Source of the DNA: Cupriavidus necator
GTDB taxonomy: Bacteria; Pseudomonadota; Gammaproteobacteria; Burkholderiales; Burkholderiaceae
Assembly: GCA_022041995.1 (NCBI GenBank)
Contig: CP074390.1
Coordinates: forward strand, 744,001 to 808,000
DNA length: 64,000 nt
Direction of reading: 5' to 3'
Position numbers and translations under genes: made by a program. Below, piece by piece: positions 49,599 through 59,338 of this stretch (positions are counted from its first letter, which is position 1; the number at the start of each line of letters is the position of its first letter). Below the pieces are notes generated by a model. It was not told the DNA's origin. It did not search any database and worked only from the letters and a program-made list of their open reading frames with translations.

Positions 49599-50090
49599 TT
49601 GGAGCGCAATCCGCTGTTTATCAGCGCGGCGCTACCCAACATCGTCTATCCGCCGATGTTCAACCGATACAGCGAAGGGATGACCTTCGGCGCCCATGTG
49701 GACGGCAGCGTGCGCATCCATCCGTACGACGGCCGCAAGCTGCGCACCGACATCTCGGCCACGCTGTTCCTGTCGGAGCTGGACAGCTACGACGGCGGCG
49801 AGTTGCAGATGCAGGACACCTACGGTGCCCATTCGGTCAGGCTGGAAGCCGGCGACATGGTGGTCTATCCCGCCACCAGCCTGCACCAGGTCACGCCGAT
49901 CACGCGCGGCGTGCGGCTGGCCAGTTTCTTCTGGATCCAGAGCCTGGTCCGGGACGATGCCCGGCGTGCGATGCTGTTCGATATGGACAATGCGATCCAG
50001 ACCCTGAACCAGACCGGCGCCGATGAGGGCGCCCGGAGGACACTGGTGGGGTGCTATCACAATCTGCTGAGGCAGTGGGGCGAAACGTGA
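49599..50090 (+). pseudogene. piuC: PiuC/YbiX iron-uptake hydroxylase, N-terminally truncated
   Basis: The frame from 49599 encodes the last 163 residues of a Fe(II)/2-oxoglutarate PKHD-type hydroxylase (full proteins are about 225). The metal ligands are retained: HVD in FGAHVDGSVR, the distal His in SLHQVTPITRGVR and the Arg for 2-oxoglutarate. The first 60 or so residues are replaced by receptor sequence. The frame can only start from a TTG at 49599 without a ribosome site. In other genomes piuC lies just downstream of a siderophore receptor, so one deletion explains both stumps. Confidence 0.82.
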
Positions 50091-50169
50091 GATCGGGGCG
50101 CCTCGCGGTGTGATGGCATGACACGCCCGCCATGCGGCGGGCGGCATTGCGAAACGTCTTCCCCGGCGT

Positions 50170-53100
50170 CTATCCGCGGATGGAAAAGTCCACGCGGTTG
50201 GGCGCGCCCTTGTCCTTGATGCCCTCGGCGCTGAGCTTGGGCGCGGTCAGGAACAGCCGGCTTTCCGGCACCTTGCCCTCGCGTTCGAGCGACTGCTTGA
50301 CCACCAGTGCGCGCTGCTCGGCCAGGCGCTTCAGGTCGGCCTCGGTGACCGTGGCGTTGGCCATCAGCAGCTTTTCCATTTCCTCGGGCGGCAGGGATTT
50401 GGTGAAGCCGACGAAATTGCGCGGCTTCTTCATGGAAGTGCGCTTGTAGACCTGCTCCAGGTACTTCGGGTATTCCTGTTTCGAAACCTTGATCTCGGCG
50501 CCCTGCTCGGCGGCTTCGTCGTTGCCGGCCTCGCTGCCTGCCTGCGCGCTGTCGCGCTGGTCGCGCCGCTTCTGCTCGGCCACGCGCGCATCCAGCCACG
50601 CGCGGCGCGCGCCGGCCTCGTCGGTGGCCGGGTCGATACGGCCGCTGATTTCCAGCCGCAGTGAGGGCCTGTCATTGAGCGCCAGGCCCAGCTTGGCGAT
50701 CTTCTCCTTGGCCGCCGGCGTCAGCGTCGCGGTGCCGGGCGCGAACTCGACATAGCCCAGCTCCTCGCCCCCGCCGCCGCCAAAGGCCGAGGCGATCAGC
50801 GAGAACGGCGACGTGATCGCCCTGGTCAGCAGGTTGACGATCACGCGCACGATCACGCCGCCGATGCTGAACTCCGGATCCGACAACGAGCCCGACACCG
50901 GCAGGTTCACGTCGATCACGCCGTTGCGGTCCTTCAGCAGCGACACCGCCAGCAGCACCGGCAGCTTGGTCGCATCCGGGCTGTCGACGCGCTCGCCGAA
51001 GGTGAGCTGGTCCAGGAACAGGTGGTTGCTCGCATCGAGCTTGCCGTTCTCGATCTTGTAGGCCACGTCCACCGTCAGCTTGCCCTTGGTGATCGGGTAG
51101 CCGGCGTACTTGGCCGCATACGGCGTGAGCCGCGTCAGTTCCACGCCCGAGGCCTTGGCGGCAATGTCCAGGAACAGCTGCTCGCCCAGCGGATTGAGCT
51201 TGCCGCTGATATTGACCGGCGCATCGTCGTCGATGCGGCCATCCAGCACCAGGTCGGCCGGCGTGGGGTCGCCCGACGACACCTGGGACACCTTGCCCTT
51301 CATGCCGGTGAGGTTGGCCGTGTAGTTGGGCTTGACGAAGAAGTCCGAGAAATTGATGTTGCCCTTCTCGACCGACACCCCGCCGATGCGCACCTGCGGC
51401 TTGGGCCCGCCCGGCTTCTGCTCGACCTGGGCCGTGCGCGTATCGCCCGCCTGCACCGGCGGCGTTGCCGGCGCCGATGCCGGGTTGGCCTGCGTCAGGC
51501 TGGTGGATGGCGCGGCCTCGCCCTTCGCGGTGCCGCCGGCCATCACGTCCTGCAGGTTCAGGCGGCCGTTGGCGTTCAGGATCACGCGGGCATAGAAGTC
51601 AGACAGCGCGATATTGCCCAGGCTCACGCGCATCGGGCCCTTGCTCTCGTCCATGGCAAAGTCGATGCCCGACACCGCCAGCGAGCGCCAGCGCAGGAAG
51701 TCGTCGCCGCTGACGCGGTCCACCGTGCGTACATTGCCGGTTTGCACGTTGCCGCTGAACTGCGCGGCGATGGGCTTGCCGGTTGGCGCATCGACATTGA
51801 GCTTGCCCTTTACCGTCAGCGTGCCGGTGCGCAGGGCGGCGTTGAAGCGGTCAGCCAGGTAAGGCTGCAGCGGCCTCACCTCCACCTCGCGCAGGTCCAG
51901 CTGCAGCCGGCTGCCAGGGACGGCCGGCAACACCGTGCCATCGACGCCGATCACGCCGCGGCGACCGGATTCGGCATGCAGCTTGAGCGGCACCGCCGCC
52001 GGCGTCAGCGGCCAGGCGACGGCGCCGGTGCTCAGCGCAATATTGCGGAACTCGTGGATCACCGGGCGGCCGCGGTTGGCCCCGGCCGGCAGGTAGTCAG
52101 CCAGGCGGGCGCTGCCTCCGTCAACCGTGACCTTGCCGATGTCTGCCTTCCAGCCGCCCCCCGCTGGCTTGCCGTTGGTGGCGGGCGCGGCTGCTGTTGC
52201 ATTGCCGCGCGGCGTGGCGCGCGCCTGCTGCGCCGATTCGGTGGCCCACAGCCGCGCCATCTCGATCAGCTCGCCGCGATAGTCGCGCGTGGCTGCGATC
52301 TGCGGCTTGGCCAGGGTGACCTGGCTGGTAGCGAAGGTCTGCTTGGCCAGGTCGAACTGGATATCGTCCAGCACCAGTTTTTCAGCCTGCAGCAGCGGCA
52401 GGTTGGCGCCCTCGCGGTCGGCGGCGCGCTCACGCGCGCGGCGTGCGGTGCGCGGGGCGGCATTGTCGTTGCCGGCGGGTTTTGCGCTGGCATCGGCATC
52501 GCGTGCGGCGGCCGAAACCGGCATCGTCACCGGATCGCGCGTGGCCACGTAGAGCGGCGCCAGTTCCAGCCGCGATTTTTCCAGCACGAACTGGAACTGC
52601 GGCGTGCCCCACGACATGCGGTAGTTGAGCTCGGCATTGACCGCGGTCGCGCCGAACTGGCTGCGCAGCTCGCGCGGCCACCATGCGGCAAACCCCTGCG
52701 GCCGCAGGCCGTTGGTTTCCACCGTGCCGGCCAGCGTGCCGTCGCGCAGCAGCAGGTCTCCGGTATGGGTCAGGGTCTGGCCGTCGGCCACGGCCAGCGT
52801 GGCCTCGATCCTGGCCGGCTTGTCGCCGTCGGTGCCGGCAAAGCCCTTGACGTCGGCATCGAGCGGGCCGAGTGCAAGCTTGCCCGGGCCGGACGGTGCC
52901 AGCGCATCTTCAAAGCCCAGCCGGGCCTGCTTGACCACGATGCGGTCGACCGCATAGCGCCACGGCACATCCTTTGGCGCCGTCTTGGCCGGCGCCGCCT
53001 GCACCCCCGAGGCGGCGGGCGCTGCGGGCGCCGAGGCAGGCGCCGGTGCGGGCACCACGCCATCCGTGGATTTGCTGACCGCCTGCGGCAGGAACGCCGT

Positions 53101-54135
53101 GGCCAGGTTCAGCGAGCCATCCGCGCGCCGCGCGGCTTCCACGCCGAGCCCTTCAATCTCCACGCTGCGCAGTTGCACGCGGTGGGCCAGCGGCTCGAGC
53201 TTGCCGATATCCACCGCCAGGCGGCCGCTCTTGAGCAGCGGCTGGCCGGCGCGCGTGACGACCTCGGCATCGCGCAGCGCGGCCGTGCCCATCACCAGCA
53301 TCTCCTGCGTGTCCTTCTGCTGGCGGAAGGCCACGGTCAGGCGCGTATCGAGCTTGCCGGACTTGACCTCGGCATCGCGCAGCGGCGGCGCGAACGCCAT
53401 CAGCCGCGCGACCTCCAGGCCGTCAAGGTTGACGTTGATCCGGGTCTGGCGCGAATCGGCAAAGGGCAGCACCTCGCCGTCCAGCGCCAGCGGCGTGCCG
53501 TTGACCTGTGCGCTCAGCGTGGGCCGCGTCACGATCTCGACGTCATGTGGCAGGTTCGACAGGAACGGCAGGGTCAGCGTCAGATTGTCGATGCGCAGGC
53601 TGGAACCGAGCAGCTTGTCGTCATAGCTGAAGCTGCTGCCGGTGACCGCGATGTTGTTGACCGAAAAGCGCGCCGGCTTGGCATCCGGCGGCTTGGGCGG
53701 CATGGCCGCTAACTTGTCCTGGATATCGGCAAGGCTCAGGCGGCCGTCGGCGCCGCGCACCACATGCACGGCCAGCCGGTCGACATGGAGGTTGTCCACC
53801 ACCGGCGCCAGGTGCCAGACCGAGGCCAGCGAGGTATTGGCCTCGGTCTCGCCCAGCGTCAACGCGGGGGTCTTGCCGTCGCGCTCATAGATAGTGAGGT
53901 CAGTCAGCGTAGCCGCCAGCTCGAATGGGCGCACGTGGGCCTTGCCCAGCGTGACCTTGCGCCCCAGCGCCTCGGTCGCGTTCTTTTCAATCAGGTACTT
54001 GAGCAGCGGCGGGCCGCCAAAATACCCCGCCAGCCCAAATACCGCGAGCGCCGCGACCACGCCGCCCGCGACTCGCGCCGCCAGCCGACCGCGAGGCGTG
54101 GCAGCCACTGCCTGGATGGATTGCTTGAAAGCCAT
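50170..54135 (-). CDS. Large AsmA-like envelope protein, DUF748
   Basis: The ATG at 54135 is chosen (GGAACGAC in front); 14 upstream codons are open. The 1321-residue protein has one N-terminal membrane anchor (VAGGVVAALAVFGLAGYFGG), then a very long periplasmic beta-rich body with repeated AsmA/DUF748 strands (ATLTDLTIYERDG; RFSVNNIAVTGSSFSYDD; LDLREVEVRPLQPYLADRF; PVNISGKLNPLG). A C-terminal OmpA-like segment (YVEFAPGTATLTPAAKEKIAKLG) follows. The AsmA-like class bridges inner and outer membranes and may move phospholipid. It is convergent with the piuC fragment. Confidence 0.87.
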   Translation of the reverse strand: MAFKQSIQAVAATPRGRLAARVAGGVVAALAVFGLAGYFGGPPLLKYLIEKNATEALGRKVTLGKAHVRPFELAATLTDLTIYERDGKTPALTLGETEANTSLASVWHLAPVVDNLHVDRLAVHVVRGADGRLSLADIQDKLAAMPPKPPDAKPARFSVNNIAVTGSSFSYDDKLLGSSLRIDNLTLTLPFLSNLPHDVEIVTRPTLSAQVNGTPLALDGEVLPFADSRQTRINVNLDGLEVARLMAFAPPLRDAEVKSGKLDTRLTVAFRQQKDTQEMLVMGTAALRDAEVVTRAGQPLLKSGRLAVDIGKLEPLAHRVQLRSVEIEGLGVEAARRADGSLNLATAFLPQAVSKSTDGVVPAPAPASAPAAPAASGVQAAPAKTAPKDVPWRYAVDRIVVKQARLGFEDALAPSGPGKLALGPLDADVKGFAGTDGDKPARIEATLAVADGQTLTHTGDLLLRDGTLAGTVETNGLRPQGFAAWWPRELRSQFGATAVNAELNYRMSWGTPQFQFVLEKSRLELAPLYVATRDPVTMPVSAAARDADASAKPAGNDNAAPRTARRARERAADREGANLPLLQAEKLVLDDIQFDLAKQTFATSQVTLAKPQIAATRDYRGELIEMARLWATESAQQARATPRGNATAAAPATNGKPAGGGWKADIGKVTVDGGSARLADYLPAGANRGRPVIHEFRNIALSTGAVAWPLTPAAVPLKLHAESGRRGVIGVDGTVLPAVPGSRLQLDLREVEVRPLQPYLADRFNAALRTGTLTVKGKLNVDAPTGKPIAAQFSGNVQTGNVRTVDRVSGDDFLRWRSLAVSGIDFAMDESKGPMRVSLGNIALSDFYARVILNANGRLNLQDVMAGGTAKGEAAPSTSLTQANPASAPATPPVQAGDTRTAQVEQKPGGPKPQVRIGGVSVEKGNINFSDFFVKPNYTANLTGMKGKVSQVSSGDPTPADLVLDGRIDDDAPVNISGKLNPLGEQLFLDIAAKASGVELTRLTPYAAKYAGYPITKGKLTVDVAYKIENGKLDASNHLFLDQLTFGERVDSPDATKLPVLLAVSLLKDRNGVIDVNLPVSGSLSDPEFSIGGVIVRVIVNLLTRAITSPFSLIASAFGGGGGEELGYVEFAPGTATLTPAAKEKIAKLGLALNDRPSLRLEISGRIDPATDEAGARRAWLDARVAEQKRRDQRDSAQAGSEAGNDEAAEQGAEIKVSKQEYPKYLEQVYKRTSMKKPRNFVGFTKSLPPEEMEKLLMANATVTEADLKRLAEQRALVVKQSLEREGKVPESRLFLTAPKLSAEGIKDKGAPNRVDFSIRG

Positions 54136-54496
54136 GTCGTTCCGGAAGATCTGACCCCGCATTCCGGCGCTGCACAACGGTTTGTGCCCCGGATTTCACA
54201 TTTTCCGACATTATGGCAACGGTTTCGGACAAAGCAAAGAAATCAGAATGGACCAACGCCGCATGGGCCGATCTGGCATCTTTACGTTCGTTGCGAAGCG
54301 TTTCATCGCAAGCCTGCGGCTTGCCCGCCACATCGTGCTGCTCTCCCCTGCAACCCCCGTGCTGCGCGCTTCGCATGCGAGATATGAGAGTCCCATAAGA
54401 CATAGAGCCCGCCGGCTATGCCCCGATGACGGCATAGCCAGTGCAGATGGCTGTGGGTTTAATTTTTTGCTTCGTCCACATTTGTGCTGCCGGACG
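54136..54496. other. Intergenic region upstream of DUF748, no gene supported
   Basis: These 361 bp separate the DUF748 start from the end of the esterase gene. It should contain the DUF748 promoter and the esterase 3' end signal. The short open frames here have no start context or protein-like composition. Confidence 0.4.
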
Positions 54497-55585
54497 TCAA
54501 CGCCGGTGCTGGCTGAAGAACTGCCACATCATCATGCTGGCATCCGGGCCGATATCGCTGTGGTAGCCATAGCTGGCGTCGCCGCCACTCCAGGCGTGGT
54601 CCAGGCCCTCTACTTCCACCAGCGTCACCAGGTCGCGGCGCCAGCGGCCGAAGCGGTATTCATGGGACCGGCCCGGCGGTTCGTCTTCCGGGTCGGACTG
54701 CGCGGGCGGACCGGCGAGCCGGTCTTCCAGGCCGTTGTAAGCCAGGAACTGCCGCGCCAGCAGACGGCCATTGACCGGATGCACGGCATCGTCGGCCAGG
54801 CCGTGGATCACCAGCGCGGGCACCTCGGGACCGCCCGGCGTCACGCCGGCGGCATCCAGCAGCCAGGACGGATCGGCGGCCGAGCCTTGCTGCATGGCCC
54901 GCAGGCCGGCGCGCGGATTGTCGGCCGCGCCGATGACCACGCCGGAATGCAGAGCCGCGGCCGCCACCTTGCCCGGGTAGCGCAACGCCACCACCGCGGC
55001 CATGGCCGCGCCGGCGGACATGCCGGCCAGGTAGATCTCGCGCTCGCGCACGTCGTGGCGCGCAGCCAGCGTATCGATCAGCGCGGCCACCGCCTGCGCC
55101 TCGCGTCCGCCCTCGGCCGCACCCAGGTCGAACCACTGCCAGCAGCGCTGCACCTGGCGCCGCAAGGGCTGTTGCGGGTAGGCCACGATAAATCCCTCGC
55201 GCTCGGCCAGCGCATTCATGCGGGTGCCGGCCGACAGGTCATCCGGCGTCTGGCGGCAGCCATGCAGCAGCACCACCACCGGCAACGGGCCGCGATGCGC
55301 CTTGGACGGTATGTAGAGGTAATACGAGAGTTGCGGCACCAGTTCACCCGGCAGCGGCGCCAGGCGCAGCCTGTGCGCCTGCCAGGTACCGGGCAGGGAA
55401 CCCGGCGCGGGTGCCGGACGGGCGGGCCGGACTTTGCCCGGCGCGCCGGCAGGGCGAGCCGGTGTAAGCGGATTCAGCGAATCCATGCGGTCCAGCCAGG
55501 ACTTCACCTGGGCTTCCGTGCGGGCTTGCACCCGGCTCAGTCGCCGGATCCGCGCGTGCCAGTCAGCGGCAAGGCTTTTGGTCAT
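54497..55585 (-). CDS. PHB depolymerase-family esterase (LpqC type)
   Basis: The ATG at 55585 with AGGAGTCCTC ahead gives 362 residues. An alpha/beta-hydrolase fold shows LVVLLHGC-like PLPVVVLLHGCRQTPDDL (oxyanion loop), nucleophile GMSAGAAM (Ser in G-x-S-x-G), Asp in GLADDAVHPVNG and His in LDHAWSGG. It belongs to the Esterase_phb group with poly(3-hydroxybutyrate) depolymerases, feruloyl and acetylxylan esterases. The N-terminus (about 90 residues, Pro/Arg-rich) lacks a standard signal peptide, so location is open. It may connect with the phasin at the other end of the window only by theme. Confidence 0.84.
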   Translation of the reverse strand: MTKSLAADWHARIRRLSRVQARTEAQVKSWLDRMDSLNPLTPARPAGAPGKVRPARPAPAPGSLPGTWQAHRLRLAPLPGELVPQLSYYLYIPSKAHRGPLPVVVLLHGCRQTPDDLSAGTRMNALAEREGFIVAYPQQPLRRQVQRCWQWFDLGAAEGGREAQAVAALIDTLAARHDVREREIYLAGMSAGAAMAAVVALRYPGKVAAAALHSGVVIGAADNPRAGLRAMQQGSAADPSWLLDAAGVTPGGPEVPALVIHGLADDAVHPVNGRLLARQFLAYNGLEDRLAGPPAQSDPEDEPPGRSHEYRFGRWRRDLVTLVEVEGLDHAWSGGDASYGYHSDIGPDASMMMWQFFSQHRR

Positions 55586-55825
55586 GAGGACTCCTGGTCG
55601 TGTGACGGAATCTCCCCCTACACCTTTATTGTTGCGTTGCAGCATATCACAACCCGCCTTACGCCCGCCGGCGTGCTCCCGCCGTGATGGCACAAATGCA
55701 ACACGCCTCGCGCTCGCGATGCGAAATTTCTAAATTAGCCATACGAAAGAATGCAGATCGCAGCGAGATGGCTTGCGTTGCCGGCATCTTATACTTGGCC
55801 ATCGCCACCGGAGGACAATGACACC

Positions 55826-56603
55826 ATGCCAGAAAGCGGCGCCCCAGCCTGCCTGCTCTGCCTCTTTCGCCACGTTTGCCACAGCGCCGAAGCGCAAGCC
55901 ACTCTGTCGCACGCGCCGATGGCGCTGCTGCCGGAGCGGGTTGAGGTGCGCACGGGCGAGCATGTGTTCCGCCAGGGCCGCCCTGCGCTGACGGTCTACC
56001 CCCTGCCATGGCAGCGCTAAGCAGGTCTATGAATCGCCGCTGGGCTGGCGGCAGGTAACGGGTTTTTCGCTGCCTGGCGATGTGCTGGGGCTTGAGCCGC
56101 ACGAAGGCCCGGTCCACGGGACTGGTGCAATCGCATTGCAGGATGCCGTGGTCTGTGCGGTATCGGTCGAATCCCTGCGCACGCTCATGCAGGCCGCCCC
56201 ATTTCGTGAAACGGTACTGGAAGCGATGCGCCGCAATGCCGAGCGCGAACGCGTGCTGCTGGTGGCGGTGGGATCGATGAAGGCGGCGCAGCGCCTGGCC
56301 ATGCTGCTGCTTGACCTGGCCGGCGAGCAGGCGCGCCGCGACGGCAACCGCGACGGCGCGCTGACGCTGGCCATGTCGCGCACGGACATCGCCAGCCTGC
56401 TCGGGCTGACCCTGGAAACGGTGTCGCGGCTGCTGTCGCGCTTTGCCTCGGTCGGGCTGATCTCGGTGCGCCAGCGGCACCTGCGCATCATCGACCGCGA
56501 CGGGCTGGCCTCGGTCTATGCCGACCTGGATCCGGCCCCGCGCCAGGCGGTGGCCAGATCAGACGCCCGCGGCGTGGAGCTCGGCGAACCCCGGCTGGCC
56601 TAG
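55826..56603 (+). pseudogene. CRP/FNR-family regulator, frameshifted
   Basis: The ATG at 55826 follows GGAGG. The first frame encodes an FNR-type N-terminus with cysteines (ACLLCLFRHVCHSAE) and the beta-roll start EVRTGEHVFRQGRPALTVY, stopping at 56020. The second frame resumes at about 56009 with SAKQVYESPLGWRQVTGFSLPGDVLGLE and ends with the HTH (TLAMSRTDIASLLGLTLETVSRLLSRF) at 56603. Joining needs +1 or -2 bases near 55997-56010. The four N-terminal cysteines resemble the iron-sulfur ligands of oxygen-sensing FNR. If the break is real, oxygen control through this copy is lost. It is divergent from the esterase. Confidence 0.78.
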
Positions 56604-56635
56604 ACGGCTGGCCGGAGCGCAAGTGCCGAGAGGGC

Positions 56636-57496
56636 TCAGCGGTCCACGACGCGCTGCCAGCCGGCCGGCGAGAAACTGCGGATGGTCTTGGCGCGCGATG
56701 CCGTGCCGGGCCCGAGGTCGCGCTCATAGAACACGCGGTCGCTGCCAAGCATGAAGGTATGCACGCCGGTATCGGCATAGCGGGCCGGCCAGGCAATCAG
56801 GCCGTACTTGGCGTCGCTGCCCTTGGCCGGCGGCAGGATCCGGTAGTGGTAGCCGTAGAAAGCGTCTGCGGCGGGCGTATCCGGGCTCATGGCAAGCGCG
56901 TCGGGGCCGATCGGGCTCGCGTCCTGCTCGCTGGCCGCGGGCCAGTACAGGCCATTGGTCTTGCCCGGCGCGCTGATCAACTGGGTTGCGTAGCGCCCCT
57001 GCCCCACCTGCTCCGCGTAGCGCTGCTGGGCATCGGCCAGCTGCAGCAGCGTTTCCATCGTCACCAGTTCATTGCGCCCGAGGCGGCGGCGGCGCACTTC
57101 CTGCTGGCCGGCACGCAGGTCGAACTGCCAGCCGTTCTTCTGCTTCGCCAGTGGCACAGGGAACGTCCATCCGCTCTGCCCGACCGCGATCAGCGCGCGG
57201 CGCTCGCCATCGGGCTGCACGGCATGGTGGCGCGCCCAGGCGCCAAGGAATTCGTAGACGTCGTCCCGGTCGATGGAGCCCTCTGGCACCAGCGACTGGT
57301 ATTGCTTGCCCAGCACGCGCTGCAGGGCGCCGCCGTCGCTGCGCGCGATGGCATCACCCAGTGCCTCGGCGGCCGCGTCAGGGCTCGGAAAGACCTGCTG
57401 GGCCATCACCGGCAGGCCCAGGGACAGGGCCGCGGCCGCCACCAGCGCGCGCGCTCCGGCTGCCGCAGAGAAGGGATTTCCGGTCATGTACATCAT
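56636..57496 (-). CDS. DUF2950 exported protein
   Basis: This 286-residue precursor has a signal peptide (ALVAAAALSLGLPVMAQQ). Typical DUF2950 features are FPSPDAAAEALGDAIARSD, GEQ/GWTFPVPLAKQKNGWQFD, RRRRLGRNELVTMETLLQLADAQQRYA and the C-terminal YGYHYRILPP and YGLIAWPARYADTGVHTFM. It is always found beside DUF3300 proteins, and here it begins 3 bp after the DUF3300 stop. Function unknown; periplasmic or surface location likely. Confidence 0.87.
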   Translation of the reverse strand: MMYMTGNPFSAAAGARALVAAAALSLGLPVMAQQVFPSPDAAAEALGDAIARSDGGALQRVLGKQYQSLVPEGSIDRDDVYEFLGAWARHHAVQPDGERRALIAVGQSGWTFPVPLAKQKNGWQFDLRAGQQEVRRRRLGRNELVTMETLLQLADAQQRYAEQVGQGRYATQLISAPGKTNGLYWPAASEQDASPIGPDALAMSPDTPAADAFYGYHYRILPPAKGSDAKYGLIAWPARYADTGVHTFMLGSDRVFYERDLGPGTASRAKTIRSFSPAGWQRVVDR

Positions 57497-57499
57497 GAT

Positions 57500-58846
57500 T
57501 TACCTCCGACCATGGCCGAAATGTTCGCCGCCGCCAGGCTGGCCGCCACCGCCGCCCAACCCACCACCCTGGCGCGCGCCGCCGTCCTGGTGAAACCCGG
57601 CCGGGCGCGCATGCGGCGCTTCCCGCTGCGGCGTCGCCGCGCGCTGGGTCTGCTGGCGCACGCGGTCGCCGTTGCCGGCATCGCGCAGCGCGCTGTCCCG
57701 GTTGGCACTGTGGGCACGGTCGCGGGCCTGGGCCTGGTCTGCGCGCTGGCGGTCGGCACCGGCTGGCCGCGGATTCTGCACGCCACCACCGGCGGCACCC
57801 GGCCGCGAGCGCTCTGCCGCCTCGCCCGCATGGCCCGGTATGGATTGTCCGGTACGGCCCTCGAACGATTGCGCGGCGCGCTCACGCGCCTGGTCGCGCT
57901 GCGAAGGCTGGCGCTGCACCCCGCCGCCAGCGGTCCCCACGCGCTGGCCGGGTTGCGCACCTTGCTGCCGGCTGGCGAGGCCAGACTGGCGCTGCTGGTC
58001 ATAGCGACCGCGCACCGCCGCATTGTTGTAGGGCACGTTGCCGCGGTTGGCCGGGTTGTGCTGCCAGTTCACGTTGGCACGATTAACGTCCAGGCGCTGG
58101 TTGACATTGATGTTGTTGTAGCGGTTCACATTGATGTTGACGTCGTGGCCATGCCAGTCGAACCCGCCCCACATCGCATCGACCGCCGCCACGCCAAGCC
58201 CGAAGCCGATGCCCGCTACCAATGCCGTGGCAAACACGGATCCGGGCGGCGGCGGGTAGTAGGCCGGCGGATACGCGGGGTACGCCCAGGTGCCGTAGAC
58301 CGTGGTCGGGTTGTAGGCCGGCACGTACACCACCTGCGGATTGGCCGGCTCGATCTGCACGATCGTGGTTCCGCCAGTGGTCTGCGTAACGACCTTCTGC
58401 TGCTCGGTCGTCTTCAGCGTGCCGGCTTTCTGCGCCTGCGCCCGCAGTCGCTGCACCGAATCCATCACGTCGTTGGGCTGGGCCAGGAACGCGTCGCCGA
58501 CCGACTGCACCCACTGCGGCTGGCGGCCCATCATGTCGAGCACGGACGGAAACGCGGCCAGCGACTGCACGCTGGGGTCCCAGGCCTGGCTGGCGACCGC
58601 CTTGGTCGCGGCATCGCCAGACAGACTGGGATTGGCCTTGGACCATTGCGCCGCGGCCGCGACATCGGCTGGATAGGTGGCCGCCATCAGCACCTGTGAC
58701 AGCAGCGCATCGGGATACAGCGCAATCGGCGCGGTCAGCTGGTCAAGCTGGGCATTGCTCAGCCTGGACTGCGCCATCGCTGGCCCGTGCGGCGCCATCA
58801 GCATCAGTGCCAGGCACCATGCGAAGAGGTGTTTGAAACAGTGCAT
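57500..58846 (-). CDS. DUF3300 exported protein with Arg/Gln-rich tail
   Basis: The ATG at 58846 opens into a signal peptide (CLALMLMAPHGPAMAQ). The 448-residue protein has the DUF3300 block LDQLTAPIALYPDALLSQVLMAATYP, AQWSKANPSLSGDAA and VYVPAYNPTTVYGTWAYP, then a Gly-rich hydrophobic patch and a 200-residue disordered tail rich in Arg, Gln, Gly and Asn (NINVNRYNNINVNQRLDVNR). It is paired with DUF2950 downstream. The tail suggests binding to polyanions or a matrix role, which is inference. Confidence 0.87.
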   Translation of the reverse strand: MHCFKHLFAWCLALMLMAPHGPAMAQSRLSNAQLDQLTAPIALYPDALLSQVLMAATYPADVAAAAQWSKANPSLSGDAATKAVASQAWDPSVQSLAAFPSVLDMMGRQPQWVQSVGDAFLAQPNDVMDSVQRLRAQAQKAGTLKTTEQQKVVTQTTGGTTIVQIEPANPQVVYVPAYNPTTVYGTWAYPAYPPAYYPPPPGSVFATALVAGIGFGLGVAAVDAMWGGFDWHGHDVNINVNRYNNINVNQRLDVNRANVNWQHNPANRGNVPYNNAAVRGRYDQQRQSGLASRQQGAQPGQRVGTAGGGVQRQPSQRDQARERAAQSFEGRTGQSIPGHAGEAAERSRPGAAGGGVQNPRPAGADRQRADQAQARDRAHSANRDSALRDAGNGDRVRQQTQRAATPQREAPHARPAGFHQDGGARQGGGLGGGGGQPGGGEHFGHGRR

Positions 58847-58894
58847 ATCGGCTCCCCACAAATACCCAGGTGACGGCCTGCTGCCGGGGGCGCC

Positions 58895-59269
58895 TCAGCG
58901 GCGCTGCTGCGCGCATTCCTGGCGATAAGCCTCTTCCAGGCGCTTGCGATCTGCCTGGCGTTCCAGTGTCGGATATGTGCGCCCGTCGGCCGTGGTTACC
59001 GACGACTTGCCGGAGGACCACTGCGACCCGCCGGGCAGCGCGTTGATCTGGTCCAGCAATGACTGGCAGTGTTGCCGCTGTGACGCGGACAACGTCCCAT
59101 CAGGTCCTTCCACCACGGCCGTGGCTTCGTCCAGCATCCGCGGCGGCGGCGGGGCCACCATCGGAGTGCCGGCGGCCGCGGCCGCCGATGCAGCACCGGC
59201 CGCCCATGCCGGGACAACCACCATGGCGGCGCATGCCAGCACGCCCGCCTTGCTCAGAAACTTCGTCAA
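58895..59269 (-). CDS. Small exported protein preceding DUF3300
   Basis: A TTG start at 59269 has GGAG at 7 bases and directly begins a signal peptide (LTKFLSKAGVLACAAMVVVPAWA). The 124-residue precursor has a Pro/Ala spacer and a C-terminal charged helix (LERQADRKRLEEAYRQECAQQRR) with two Cys. It is 48 bp upstream of DUF3300 on the same strand, giving a probable three-gene secreted-protein operon. Family unknown. Confidence 0.68.
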   Translation of the reverse strand: MTKFLSKAGVLACAAMVVVPAWAAGAASAAAAAGTPMVAPPPPRMLDEATAVVEGPDGTLSASQRQHCQSLLDQINALPGGSQWSSGKSSVTTADGRTYPTLERQADRKRLEEAYRQECAQQRR

Positions 59270-59338
59270 ACCAATACTCCAGAACCCTCCGCGGTACGTG
59301 GAACCGACACCGCGGCGCATTGCAAGAACCGTCCGCCG

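Noticed and set aside
49599..50090. Intact small 2-oxoglutarate dioxygenase
   Set aside because: It lacks the first quarter of the family fold and any start signal; a deletion stump is more likely.
51022..53712. 896-codon plus-strand frame opposite DUF748
   Set aside because: Antisense shadow; the minus-strand protein has clear AsmA-like strands and a membrane anchor.
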